From assembly GCF_900142775.1 (NCBI RefSeq), contig NZ_FRCC01000006.1, positions 124,001-188,000 on the forward strand: a DNA stretch of 64,000 nt. The letters run 5' to 3'. The translations under genes and the position numbers were made by a program. Under the pieces are notes generated by a model that saw only the letters and a program-made list of their open reading frames with translations, was not told the origin of the DNA and made no database searches. The stretch comes from Flavobacterium flevense (lineage in GTDB: Bacteria; Bacteroidota; Bacteroidia; Flavobacteriales; Flavobacteriaceae). Position 1 is the first letter of the stretch, and each line of letters begins with the position of its first letter. This document shows, in pieces, positions 24,639-33,267 of this stretch.

Positions 24639-26819
24639 ATGCGAATTGTTTTTTTATTAGTCTCCTTATCTCTTTTTAGTCAGTCTCCTAGTAAAGATGA
24701 TAAAAAGACTATAAAAAACACGCAGCTTTTAGTAAAAGAAGCTTCTCAGTATTTACAGCAGGATAAATATGAATTATCTTTAAATACTTCCCGTTTAGCT
24801 TTATATCATGCTTTTAAAGATGATAATTTTTTGGCTGTAGCCAAATCTTACACTACTATTGCCGGAAATTATGAAGAGCTTGCTGAATTTAAAAAAGCTC
24901 TTTTTTATTATAAAAAAGCCCTGACTTATGCTGATAAAACTACTAATGATACTATAAAGTATGTTTTGTATAACAGGCTGGGAACTATATATTCTTTTAA
25001 AGAAAAGCAATATGATTTAGGATTGTTTTATTATAAAAAACATTTAGCAAGTAATCTCATAAAATCAGATTTTGATCAGCTTTATAAAACTAACCTTAAT
25101 TTAGCCCGCGTTTATTTTGATGCTAAAAAATTCAAAGAAGGAAAAAACTATTTGGATTTTATTAATTCTAATCAGCAAAAGAATAATAATGTATCAAATC
25201 TAATACTTGTCAACACGCTCAATGGAATGTATTACAACCGCCAGGCTGATTTTACTAAGGCTGCGTCTTATTTTTCGAAAGCATTGGTTTTAGGGGAATC
25301 AGGAATGAATCAATCTGATTATTCGTATGCGGTAAAAGGATATGCTCAGTTTTTATTTGATAGTGGTGCTTATAAAAAGGGATATACTTACTTAGATTTA
25401 TACCATCAGATTGAAAGTCAAATTAATGAAGCTACTAAAATAAATAAAGCTACTGTCGCCGGAATCAATTTGGAAATAGATGAATACAAGAGAAAATTAG
25501 ATAAAATAGAAGTAGAAAGCCATTTTCAGGCTCAGGTATTAGAAAAAACTAAAATTATTTCATTCTTATTGATTATTTGTTTGTTGATATTACTGCTGTT
25601 TGTTTACACTCTTTACCGCAATTATAATTTAAAAAAGACCAAAAATTTAGAACTTACAGCTAAGAATTTAGAATTAGAACTTTCGAAAGAAAAAGCTGAA
25701 GCCGCTTCTAAACTTAAATCACAGTTTGTTTCAACCATCACCCATGAATTGCGTACACCCTTGTACGGCGTAATCGGAATTACGGATATGTTAGTAGATG
25801 AACACAAAGAATTAGCGGATAGTCCGCATTTAAAATCACTTAAATTTTCGGCAAAATATTTATTAGCATTAGTCAATGATGTTTTGCAAATTAATAAAAT
25901 TGAGGAAAACAGAATTGTTCTGGAAAAAAAGACTTTTAATATTTCGGATGAAATTGAATTTATAAAAGATTCCATGTCTTTTTTAGCTAAAAAACATCAA
26001 AATGTTATTGAAATAGCAATTGATCCAGCTATTCCGGAGTATTTAATTGGAGATAAATTACGATTTTCCCAGATCATTATCAATTTGGTTAGTAATGCCT
26101 TGAAATTTACTCAGAATGGTATCGTGAGTATTTCGGCAAATTTAGTTGAGGTGAAGGATAAACTTCATTTTATAGCATTTAATATTCGGGATACCGGAGT
26201 AGGAATAGCCAAAGAAAATCAGGAAAAAATATTCGATAAATTTGTACAGCTGGAACGAAAAGAAATTGATTATCAGGGTACCGGATTAGGATTACCTATT
26301 GTGAAACAGCTGCTAAAATTGTTTGACAGTACTATTTCCTTAGAAAGCGAACCGGGAAAAGGAACAACGTTTAATTTTACGATTCCTTTTGAACATGATA
26401 AAGAAAAAACCAATGCCATAATTAATAATATAAATGTCGATTTATCGTTGGGCCCGGTTTTTAAAATTTTAATTGTTGATGATAATGTGATTAATCTTAT
26501 TGTTACCAAAAAAACAATTGAAAAATTCAAATACAAATGTGCCACTACTGTTTCAGGTAAAGAAGCTTTAGACTTGATTGATAAGGAAGATTTTGATGTG
26601 GTATTAATGGATATTAATATGCCGGAAATGAATGGTTTTGAAACGACGAAACTAATTCGTAAAAAAGGAATAAAAACTCCTATTATTGCACTTACAGCAT
26701 TTGATAAGGAAGAAGTAACTGAAGAAGCTATTTCAGCAGGTTTTGATGATATTATCAGTAAACCTTTTGATTCTGAAAAACTGTACAAAACCATTAATGA
26801 GACAGTGCGCAAAAACTAA
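24639..26819 (+). CDS. TPR hybrid sensor histidine kinase with receiver domain
   Basis: The 726-residue protein has an N-terminal hydrophobic signal (MRIVFLLVSLSLFSQS), then TPR repeats at about 30-290 (periplasmic), and one transmembrane helix at about 305-325. A HisKA domain follows with H369 in FVSTITHELRTPLYGV, then an HATPase with N-box INLVSNALKFT, G1 DTGVGIAKEN and G2 GTGLGLPIV, and a C-terminal receiver with phospho-Asp D658 in VVLMDINMPEMNG. There is no output domain, so the receiver probably feeds a phosphorelay. No partner response regulator or phosphotransfer protein is adjacent. Confidence 0.94.
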   Translation: MRIVFLLVSLSLFSQSPSKDDKKTIKNTQLLVKEASQYLQQDKYELSLNTSRLALYHAFKDDNFLAVAKSYTTIAGNYEELAEFKKALFYYKKALTYADKTTNDTIKYVLYNRLGTIYSFKEKQYDLGLFYYKKHLASNLIKSDFDQLYKTNLNLARVYFDAKKFKEGKNYLDFINSNQQKNNNVSNLILVNTLNGMYYNRQADFTKAASYFSKALVLGESGMNQSDYSYAVKGYAQFLFDSGAYKKGYTYLDLYHQIESQINEATKINKATVAGINLEIDEYKRKLDKIEVESHFQAQVLEKTKIISFLLIICLLILLLFVYTLYRNYNLKKTKNLELTAKNLELELSKEKAEAASKLKSQFVSTITHELRTPLYGVIGITDMLVDEHKELADSPHLKSLKFSAKYLLALVNDVLQINKIEENRIVLEKKTFNISDEIEFIKDSMSFLAKKHQNVIEIAIDPAIPEYLIGDKLRFSQIIINLVSNALKFTQNGIVSISANLVEVKDKLHFIAFNIRDTGVGIAKENQEKIFDKFVQLERKEIDYQGTGLGLPIVKQLLKLFDSTISLESEPGKGTTFNFTIPFEHDKEKTNAIINNINVDLSLGPVFKILIVDDNVINLIVTKKTIEKFKYKCATTVSGKEALDLIDKEDFDVVLMDINMPEMNGFETTKLIRKKGIKTPIIALTAFDKEEVTEEAISAGFDDIISKPFDSEKLYKTINETVRKN

Positions 26820-26830
26820 TGATGTTATAT

Positions 26831-26869
26831 AAAAAAACCGTAAAAAATTTTTTTAACTAGTTTACGGTT
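26831..26869. terminator. Terminator between the hybrid kinase and the DEAD-box gene
   Basis: AACCGTAAA pairs with TTTACGGTT (9 bp) across an A/T-rich loop. T-runs in the minus direction make it the terminator of the helicase gene; it may also stop the kinase transcript. Confidence 0.6.
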
Positions 26870-26890
26870 GATGATAAAAGCTGTAAATTT

Positions 26891-28147
26891 TTAATACCAG
26901 CGTTTCTTATTTTGTTTTGAAGCATTAGATTTTCTCGATTTATGAGCATCACCGCTTCGGTTTGAATTTTTAGGTTTTGCAGCTGTTGAAGTACTTTCAG
27001 GACTTCCGGCATGCCATGGATAAGGATGATCGGTGATGGTTTTTACATCCACTTTTATAAGTTTTTGAATGTCTTTCCAGTATCCGTGCTCATCTTTACC
27101 GCAAAACGAAATTGCGATTCCGCCATTTCCTGCACGCCCTGTCCTTCCTATTCGGTGTACATACGTTTCAGGAATATTGGGTAAGTCAAAATTGATTACA
27201 TAAGGCAATTGGTCAATATCAATTCCACGTGCTGCAATATCAGTAGCAACAAGAACGCCTACTTCCTTGTTTTTAAAAGCATCTAATACTCTTTGTCTTG
27301 CGTTTTGCGATTTGTCTCCGTGAATAGCTTCGGCAGCAATTCCTTTTTTACGCAAAGCTTTTACCACATTATCAGCACCATGTTTAGTTCTCGAAAAAAC
27401 TAGTACATCGCTTAGATTTTCATTTTGAAGCAAGTTGTATAAAAGATTTCTTTTTTCTCCTTTTTCAACAAAATAAACGCGTTGTTCTACATTTTCGGCC
27501 GTAGAAGAAACCGGTGAAACGGTTACTGTTTCAGGATTAGTCAAAAACATTTCGGCTAATTCTCTGATGGCAATAGGCATAGTTGCCGAAAAAAACAGCG
27601 TTTGTCTGTTTTTAGGAGTCAGTTTTACAATTTTCTTTACATCATTTACAAATCCCATATCAAGCATCTGATCGGCTTCGTCTAAAACTAAATTGTGCAA
27701 ATGATCTAAATCGATAAATCCCTGTTTGTGTAAATCCAATAATCTTCCCGGAGTAGCAATTAAAATGTCAATCCCGTTTTTTAAGGCATCTACCTGAGGA
27801 TTTTGAGACACACCACCAAAAATGGTTAGTTGGGTCAGATTAGTGTATTTAGCATAAGTGTCAAAACTTTGTCCTATTTGTACTGCCAGTTCTCTGGTAG
27901 GAGTTACAACGAGAGCACGAATTTGTTTAGCTTTTTTAGAAGAACCTACAATGCGGTGTAATTGGTGAATAATGGGTATGGCAAAAGCGGCTGTTTTTCC
28001 TGTTCCTGTTTGTGCACAACCTATCAAATCATTTCCGGCTAAAATAAGCGGAATAGCTTGTTCCTGAATAGGTGTTGGGGTGGTATAGCCATGTTCGTAT
28101 ACGGCTTTTTGAATACTTTTTGAAAGTGATAAATCTTCGAATAACAT
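26891..28147 (-). CDS. DEAD-box ATP-dependent RNA helicase
   Basis: The 418-residue protein has all SF2 motifs: Q motif (TTPTPIQEQAIP), I AQTGTGKTAAF, II DEAD in LVLDEADQMLDMG, III SAT, V and VI ATDIAARGIDIDQLP and HRIGRTGRAG. The short, basic C-terminal tail (KPKNSNRSGDAHKSRKSNASKQNKKRW) resembles RhlE-type helicases of Bacteroidota that act in ribosome assembly or RNA turnover, often in the cold. The exact paralogue (RhlE, DeaD, CsdA-like) cannot be assigned from the core alone. A TATCTTTG -7 element lies about 50 bp upstream. Confidence 0.96.
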   Translation of the reverse strand: MLFEDLSLSKSIQKAVYEHGYTTPTPIQEQAIPLILAGNDLIGCAQTGTGKTAAFAIPIIHQLHRIVGSSKKAKQIRALVVTPTRELAVQIGQSFDTYAKYTNLTQLTIFGGVSQNPQVDALKNGIDILIATPGRLLDLHKQGFIDLDHLHNLVLDEADQMLDMGFVNDVKKIVKLTPKNRQTLFFSATMPIAIRELAEMFLTNPETVTVSPVSSTAENVEQRVYFVEKGEKRNLLYNLLQNENLSDVLVFSRTKHGADNVVKALRKKGIAAEAIHGDKSQNARQRVLDAFKNKEVGVLVATDIAARGIDIDQLPYVINFDLPNIPETYVHRIGRTGRAGNGGIAISFCGKDEHGYWKDIQKLIKVDVKTITDHPYPWHAGSPESTSTAAKPKNSNRSGDAHKSRKSNASKQNKKRWY

Positions 28148-28194
28148 AAGTTTGATATTAATTACCGTGTAATAAGTTACAACGATAAGTTGGG

Positions 28195-28202
28195 CAAAGA
28201 TA
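28195..28202 (-). promoter_or_regulatory. -7 element of the DEAD-box helicase gene
   Basis: TATCTTTG on the minus strand (TAnnTTTG), giving a leader of about 40 nt. Confidence 0.45.
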
Positions 28203-28262
28203 GTATTATTATTCTTGATGCTCGTTTAATGCTGTCTTTACTCCCGATAAATCTTACTATTA

Positions 28263-29318
28263 TTAAATAGTAGTTTCTTTTAAAGCTTTATTAGAATTGG
28301 ATTTTATAAAGTCAGTTACCAGATAACCGATAAGTTTCCCTATTAAATGGTTGTTTTTATCTACGTCTAATTCAGGAGCACCTTCGCAAATGTGTAAATA
28401 ACTGGCATGCTTGTTTTTTGCAAAAAAAGAAACAAACTGGCGTAATTCCTCTACCGAAAAACCGCTTAAAGTCATGGCGCTGCTTGCGATATTAGGTATG
28501 GCATCTAAATCAACTTCGATTCCAAAATAATCCGTTTTGATAAATTCCAGAGCCTGAACCATTTCTTTATCAAAATCTTTTTCTTTTCGAATATTGATAC
28601 TGTCATAGGTACTGTAGCGTACTCTGTCTTCTGTTTTTTTAATAATATCCAAAACACTTTTTGAAGTGTAGTTTTCGTGTAAACCAAAAACAAAGTATTT
28701 TTTCAGGAAACCTTCTTCATACGCATACGAAAAACCATTTCCGCTATGGCGACCTTCTAAAATCCTGAAATCCGAATGTGCGTCAAAGTTTATCGCATTT
28801 ACCGGTTTTCCTTTTGCAAGAGCAGTTCCTTTTATATTTCCGTAGGCATTATTGTGTCCGCCACCAATGATGATGGGGATTTTACCTAATTTGACAATGC
28901 TGAAAATGATATGAGAAACATCTTTGTCTATTTTTTTTACCAGCTGACTGAGCTTTACGCGGTCATCCATGTGGTTAAAATCCAGATTTTCTACTTCTTT
29001 CATTTCTTCCAGAACATTAATTTGTCCTAAAACAATGATTTGGTTTCCTTTGCAAAAACGATTGTGCTGAATGTTAGCAATGCTTTTGATGGCTTCGTTC
29101 CAGGCAGAGGCAGCACCGGGTCTTCCATAATTAGCTCTGATGCCTATGTCTTCCGGAATCCCTAAGAGAACATATTTAGCATCCGTATTTTTTATGTAGG
29201 AAATAGTGTTAGCGCCAGCAGGAACTGTCAGCATTTTTTCTCCAAATTTTATTTCTCCACTTCTATGGTTAGTGACTTTAGCAAGATCATTGATTGTAAA
29301 AGGTAGAAATTTATCCAT
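28263..29318 (-). CDS. Arginase-family hydrolase (formimidoylglutamase-type)
   Basis: The 351-residue ureohydrolase has the two-manganese site: GGGHNNAYG (His ligand), NFDAHSDFR (D-A-H-S-D) and VDLDAIPN (D-x-D). The family covers arginase, agmatinase and formimidoylglutamase. The length and the motif spacing resemble the Bacteroidota proteins annotated as formimidoylglutamase (histidine degradation), but no hut gene is near, so the substrate is open. The 109-bp spacer to the divergent coiled-coil gene holds both promoters. Confidence 0.85.
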   Translation of the reverse strand: MDKFLPFTINDLAKVTNHRSGEIKFGEKMLTVPAGANTISYIKNTDAKYVLLGIPEDIGIRANYGRPGAASAWNEAIKSIANIQHNRFCKGNQIIVLGQINVLEEMKEVENLDFNHMDDRVKLSQLVKKIDKDVSHIIFSIVKLGKIPIIIGGGHNNAYGNIKGTALAKGKPVNAINFDAHSDFRILEGRHSGNGFSYAYEEGFLKKYFVFGLHENYTSKSVLDIIKKTEDRVRYSTYDSINIRKEKDFDKEMVQALEFIKTDYFGIEVDLDAIPNIASSAMTLSGFSVEELRQFVSFFAKNKHASYLHICEGAPELDVDKNNHLIGKLIGYLVTDFIKSNSNKALKETTI

Positions 29319-29427
29319 GTGTGAAGAAAATTTTTTCTACAAAAATAATATAAATTCTTTACAGACGTTATATGTTAAATATATATTGTTAAATTTGGGA
29401 TTATTAAAATTGAAAAACGTTAAAAAA

Positions 29428-30303
29428 ATGGAAAACAAACAAAGTAGTTCAGGTCTAAAGGCAGTTATTGCTGTATTGGCAGTTTTATTAGTTGGGAGTT
29501 TAGTTTATATTTTTAAAATATCTTCGGATACCGAAAAAGTACAAACCGTATTGACTACTACCGAAACAGAAAAGGAGTCAGTAATGAAAGATTTAGAACA
29601 ATTAAAAGCAACTTATGACGCTGCAATTGCCGAAAATACTTCAATGTCTGACGAATTAATTCAGGAAAGAGACAAGGTAGTAAACCTGATGGCCGAAGTA
29701 AAAAAATCTAAAGGAGATGTTTCTACTTTTAAAAACCAGATTAATCTTTTACAAAATAAAATGAAAGCCATGATGGCTGAAAATGAAGGATTAAAAAACC
29801 AGAATAAAGTCTTAAAAACGCAGCGTGATAGTACAGCAGTGATTTTGACAGAATCTAAAAAGTACAACGAAGCGCTTGTAGGTCAAAATGATGAATTAGC
29901 TAAAGTAGTTGAAAAAGGAGCTAAACTAACCGTTTTAAACATCCAGAGTTCAGCTTATAAAGTAAGAAGTTCAGGTAAAGAAATTGAAACGGAAAAAGCA
30001 AGACGTACTAATATGCTAAAAATCAGCTTTACTATTGCCGGTAACCAAATCGCGCAATCAGGTGATAAAACTTATTATGTACAGGTTATTGACAGTAAAA
30101 ACAATGTTTTAGGCGAAAAGAAAAACATTAGTTTTGATGGTAAAGATTTGACGTATAGTTTTACAAGTACTGTAAAATATGAAAATAAAACGGTTCAGGT
30201 TTCAGAAAATTTACCTGGAAAAGATTTTGCTCCGGGTACTTATTATGTAAATATATTTGATAAGGGAGATCTGGTTTCTAAATCAAGTTTTACTTTGAAA
30301 TAA
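29428..30303 (+). CDS. Single-span membrane protein with coiled coil
   Basis: From ATG 29428 (MENKQSSSGLKAVIAVLAVLLVG) the protein has 291 residues. One transmembrane helix is at about 10-30 ('LKAVIAVLAVLLVGSLVYIF'). A long coiled coil follows (about 35-170, rich in E/K/Q heptads with 'KNQINLLQNKMKAMMAENEGLKNQNKVLKTQ'), then a beta-rich C-terminal domain (about 175-291) ending in 'GTYYVNIFDKGDLVSKSSFTLK'. The domain is probably periplasmic. No family name is recognised. A longer frame upstream runs through the divergent gene and is ignored. Confidence 0.8.
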   Translation: MENKQSSSGLKAVIAVLAVLLVGSLVYIFKISSDTEKVQTVLTTTETEKESVMKDLEQLKATYDAAIAENTSMSDELIQERDKVVNLMAEVKKSKGDVSTFKNQINLLQNKMKAMMAENEGLKNQNKVLKTQRDSTAVILTESKKYNEALVGQNDELAKVVEKGAKLTVLNIQSSAYKVRSSGKEIETEKARRTNMLKISFTIAGNQIAQSGDKTYYVQVIDSKNNVLGEKKNISFDGKDLTYSFTSTVKYENKTVQVSENLPGKDFAPGTYYVNIFDKGDLVSKSSFTLK

Positions 30304-30370
30304 TCCATTATAATTATACTGAAAGAGGCATTTCAAACGAAATGCCTCTTTTTTTTTGTTTTTATCTAAG
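30303..30370. repeat. Duplicated terminator block, copy A
   Basis: This 68-bp block and copy B at 31288-31352 are nearly identical (ATCCATTATA(A/T)ATATACTGAAAGAGGC..., then the hairpin and GTTTTTATCTAAG). The hairpin is AAAGAGGCATTTC-AAAC-GAAATGCCTCTTT (30322-30351) followed by a T-run. It terminates the coiled-coil gene. Confidence 0.85.
30322..30358 (+). terminator. Terminator of the coiled-coil protein gene
   Basis: 13-bp stem, 4-nt loop and about nine T residues (part of duplicated block A), 19 bp past the stop. Confidence 0.88.
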
Positions 30371-30674
30371 GGTATAAAAATTATTTTTCTTCTCTTTCGT
30401 CTTCAGCTGCATCATCTGATTCTTTTCCTGAAATGCTTTTTTATTTTGTACTCAACTTTATTTATAGCATTATTTTCTTGGCTTGCATCCTATAAAATAA
30501 TGAACCAGATTGATATTAATGTTATATAATTTTAATTTTATTTTTAATAAAAAGTTGGAATTCAATTAATTAACTTTTATTAAAGAAAGGTTTAACATCG
30601 TCTCTTTTCGATGGTCATGTGAAATAACTAATTTTAAGCAAATCAAATTAATAACATTTTTAAAATTTAGAATT
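30371..30674. other. Gene-free spacer before the DJ-1/PfpI gene
   Basis: Apart from the possible rsmD-tail remnant the 304-bp spacer has no ORF. An imperfect -7-like TAATTTTA lies near 30631 in the A/T-rich leader of the PfpI gene. I see no operator or riboswitch-like structure. Confidence 0.5.
30381..30443 (-). pseudogene. Candidate remnant of a second rsmD 3' end
   Basis: On the minus strand an open stretch of 19 codons reads K-K-S-I-S-G-K-E-S-D-D-A-A-E-D-E-R-E-E-K and stops at TAA 30381-30383. It is acidic like the rsmD tail (E-G-D-S-L-E-N-D-G-E-E-E, stop 31364-31366) and lies the same distance (10-11 bp) from the duplicated terminator. I infer a leftover copy of the rsmD end, not a gene. 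Confidence 0.4.
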
Positions 30675-31223
30675 ATGAAAAAGAATATAGCCATATTAGC
30701 CACAAACGGTTTTGAAGAATCAGAATTATCATCGCCTAAAGCTCATCTTGAAGATCAGGGATGGAATGCAGATATCATCAGTTTAAAATCAGGAACTATC
30801 AAAGCATGGAAAGACGGTAATTGGAGTAACGAATATCAGGTTGATGTAGTATTAGATCAGGCAAATGAAACAGATTACGATGCTTTGGTTCTTCCGGGAG
30901 GAGTTATAAATCCTGATTTATTAAGAAGAGAAGAGGCTGCAGTAAATTTTGTACGTGCTTTTTTTAAAAGTAAAAAACCAGTAGCGGCTATTTGTCATGG
31001 TCCTCAGATTCTGGTTGATGCTGATGTGTTAGAAGGTCGAAAAGTAACTTCGTTTTTCTCTGTTAAAAACGATTTGAAAAATGCCGGAGCACAATGGGAA
31101 GACTCAGAAGTAGTTGTAGACAATGGATTGGTGACCAGCCGAAATCCTAATGATTTGCCCGCTTTTAATAAAAAAATGGTGGAAGAAATTAAAGAAGGAA
31201 AACACGAACGTCAGACAGTGTAA
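30675..31223 (+). CDS. DJ-1/PfpI family protein (type 1 glutamine amidotransferase-like)
   Basis: The 182-residue protein has the PfpI fold and the nucleophile elbow A-I-C107-H108-G-P, with the acidic partner in GFEESEL (E14/E15). The closest subgroup I can place is the Pfp1/YhbO deglycase-protease group, which acts on glycated proteins, nucleotides or stress-damaged proteins. It is flanked on both sides by copies of one terminator block, so it looks inserted between the coiled-coil gene and rsmD. No partner gene is adjacent. Confidence 0.92.
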   Translation: MKKNIAILATNGFEESELSSPKAHLEDQGWNADIISLKSGTIKAWKDGNWSNEYQVDVVLDQANETDYDALVLPGGVINPDLLRREEAAVNFVRAFFKSKKPVAAICHGPQILVDADVLEGRKVTSFFSVKNDLKNAGAQWEDSEVVVDNGLVTSRNPNDLPAFNKKMVEEIKEGKHERQTV

Positions 31224-31258
31224 TAAGATATTTTTAATTATATCATCAAGTTATAAAA

Positions 31259-31287
31259 AATGCAAGATCAATTTTTGGTCTTGCATT
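31259..31287 (+). terminator. Hairpin after the PfpI gene
   Basis: AATGCAAGA and TCTTGCATT form a 9-bp stem, extended by T-G and C-G pairs. There is no T-run after it on the plus strand; a second terminator (block B) follows directly. Confidence 0.5.
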
Positions 31288-31352
31288 ATCCATTATAAAT
31301 ATACTGAAAGAGGCATTTCAATCGAAATGCCTCTTTTTTGTTTTTATCTAAG
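31288..31352. repeat. Duplicated terminator block, copy B
   Basis: Copy of block A with the hairpin AAAGAGGCATTTC-AATC-GAAATGCCTCTTT (31307-31336). It ends 11 bp before the rsmD stop codon and is the convergent terminator between pfpI and rsmD. Confidence 0.85.
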
Positions 31353-31363
31353 ACGGTAAAATA

Positions 31364-31954
31364 TTATTCTTCTTCACCATCATTTTCTAAAGAATCGCCT
31401 TCAATTTCTTGTTCCGATTCAAATTCGAAAAAACTAAAAATAGAACCTCCGTAACTTTTCTGAAAAGAAAAATTAGCCAAATGATTTAACTTAGTGTATT
31501 TAGAGTGTTCGATAATCATCATTCCTTCTTCATTCAGAATGTTTTTTTCGAAAACCAATAAGACCACTTTTTCAAAAGTAGCCTGATCTAATCCATAAGG
31601 CGGATCAGCAAAAACGATATCAAACGAAGCATTGCATTTTTCCAGAAATTTAAAAACATCACTTTTAGTAGCTGCAATTGGAAAATCAAATTCGGCAGCC
31701 GTTTGTTTGATAAATTTTACACAACCAAAATCACCGTCTACTGAAGTAATAGGCGAACTTCCGCGAGAGGCAAATTCGTAGCTTATGTTTCCCGTTCCGG
31801 CAAACAAGTCCAACACTTTTAGACCATCAAAACTAAAATGATTGTTTAAAACATTAAATAACGCTTCTTTAGACATATCGGTGGTAGGACGAACAGGTAA
31901 ACCTTTTGGCGGGCTGATGCGTCTTCCTTTGTATTTTCCTGAAATAATTCTCAT
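31364..31954 (-). CDS. rsmD: 16S rRNA (guanine(966)-N(2))-methyltransferase
   Basis: The 196-residue enzyme methylates G966 of 16S rRNA. It shows MRIISGKYKGRRISPPKG at the N-terminus, SAM motif 'VLDLFAGTGNISYEFASRG', and catalytic FADPPYGLD near residue 115. The C-terminal tail is acidic (EFESEQEIEGDSLENDGEEE) and longer than in enterobacteria. Its ATG overlaps the upstream DUF3822 stop by four bases (ATGA), a conserved Bacteroidota arrangement. Confidence 0.95.
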   Translation of the reverse strand: MRIISGKYKGRRISPPKGLPVRPTTDMSKEALFNVLNNHFSFDGLKVLDLFAGTGNISYEFASRGSSPITSVDGDFGCVKFIKQTAAEFDFPIAATKSDVFKFLEKCNASFDIVFADPPYGLDQATFEKVVLLVFEKNILNEEGMMIIEHSKYTKLNHLANFSFQKSYGGSIFSFFEFESEQEIEGDSLENDGEEE

Positions 31955-32757
31955 GAGTTGAAAAGTATAAAATGATTTCTGTTTTCGGCCTCAGAAAAAT
32001 AATTGTTCCATCGTAAATCTTCCACATCAATCAGGGAAACATTGCGAATGTATTTATAAGCTATTTTGTAAAATGGACTCTCGGCAGTGATGTTTCCAAT
32101 TAATTCTAAAGGGAAATTTTCAGGATTCATATGGAGTTGCTCAGCAGTGAAAAGCAAGTAATAGATAAAATCTTCGGGAGTTTGGTATTCGAAAGAATTG
32201 AACAACAACAACTTTTGGTTTTGAATTACTACAATTTCAAAATGAGCGGAGTTAAAATGAACCATCATTTTTTTAGTGTCCACATTTTTAGAAGCATCTA
32301 ATAATTTAGTGACTAAAATACTGTTAGCATGTTTGTAATCGAAAGAGCCAAATTTATCTATAAAAAAGTTATTCATATTCACATACGGAATATAAACGGC
32401 ATTGATTTCGTAATTACTGATTTCGTCAAAAGCAAAAAAATCAGTTTCAAAAACCTTGGTGTTATATTGTAAATAACTGCCTAAATAATTTTCATCAAAA
32501 AGGGGAGCCGGAACAAAAGTAGATAGTGTGTTGTTGTGTATAACAAGCACATCATCGTATTTTTCATTGAGCTCAGGATGTTCTTCAAACGCATTGGCAA
32601 ACAAATCTTCAATTTTTAAATTCTTTTCGAAAGGATCAAAATGAATTTCTTTGAAGGAAGAAACAGTATTGTTAAGCGTGTCAAAACAGCAAAAAGAAAG
32701 TCCGCTCAGCGAAACCTGAATGGAGAGTTTTTTATATTTCTTTTCGGTAATGTCCAT
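31951..32757 (-). CDS. DUF3822 family protein
   Basis: The 268-residue protein matches DUF3822: N-terminal 'KKLSIQVSLSGLSFCCFDTLNN', central 'VYIPYVNMNNFFIDKFGSFDYKHANSILV' and 'ILFTAEQLHMNPENFPLELIGNITAESPFYKIAYKYIRNV'. The fold is thought to be actin-like (pilus assembly PilM or hexokinase-type ATPase), but no ATP site is evident and function is unknown. It is coupled to rsmD by a 4-bp overlap. Confidence 0.88.
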   Translation of the reverse strand: MDITEKKYKKLSIQVSLSGLSFCCFDTLNNTVSSFKEIHFDPFEKNLKIEDLFANAFEEHPELNEKYDDVLVIHNNTLSTFVPAPLFDENYLGSYLQYNTKVFETDFFAFDEISNYEINAVYIPYVNMNNFFIDKFGSFDYKHANSILVTKLLDASKNVDTKKMMVHFNSAHFEIVVIQNQKLLLFNSFEYQTPEDFIYYLLFTAEQLHMNPENFPLELIGNITAESPFYKIAYKYIRNVSLIDVEDLRWNNYFSEAENRNHFILFNS

Positions 32758-33267
32758 TAATGAAGATTTTTTCTGAATGGCAAACTTACAAATTTTAATG
32801 CCAACAGCAATAATTCAAGTTGAAAGTTTTAACGCAAAGAAGCACTAAGGAAAGACAAAGATTCGCTAAGTTTTTTATAACCACAAATTACACAAATTGT
32901 CCCATATTTGAAAAATTTACATGAACTTACTCTTTATACTTTGACAAAGCATCTCAAAAAGCTTATATGACTTATATGTTTAAAAACTTATCTGTGAAAA
33001 TCTGTTAAATCTGCGTGCCAGAGTAAAGTTTTAACGCAAAGAAGCACTAAGGAAAGATAAAGATTCGCTAAGTTTTTTATAACCACAAATTACACAAATT
33101 ACACAAATGGAGCACAAATTCTAAAAACTTATATGAGCTTTGTTCTTTATATTTTCAGAAAGCATTTCAAAAAAGCTTATATGACTTATATGTTTAAAAA
33201 CATATCTGCGAAAATCTGTTAAATCTGCGTGCTAAAAAAACTATCTTTGAACTTAAAATTCTAGTAC
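32758..33267. other. Gene-free spacer filled by a tandem repeat
   Basis: The 510-bp spacer between the divergent DUF3822 and helicase genes has no ORF. It is dominated by a direct tandem repeat of about 202 bp. A promoter for the helicase gene was not clear; the AT-rich end after 33232 leads straight into the ATG. Confidence 0.6.
32826..33232. repeat. Tandem direct repeat, two copies of about 202 bp
   Basis: Copy 1 starts at 32826 and copy 2 at 33028. Both start GTTTTAACGCAAAGAAGCAC and end AATCTGTTAAATCTGCGTGC. Shared inner words are ATAACCACAAATTACACAAATT, AAGCTTATATGACTTATATG and AAATCTGTTAAATCTGCG. They differ by small substitutions and an extra ACACAAAT unit in copy 2. The words are typical of flavobacterial spacer repeats. 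Confidence 0.85.

Noticed and set aside
29206..29427. Upstream extension of the coiled-coil protein frame
   Set aside because: It runs through the divergent arginase-family gene; the ATG at 29428 gives a clean membrane anchor.
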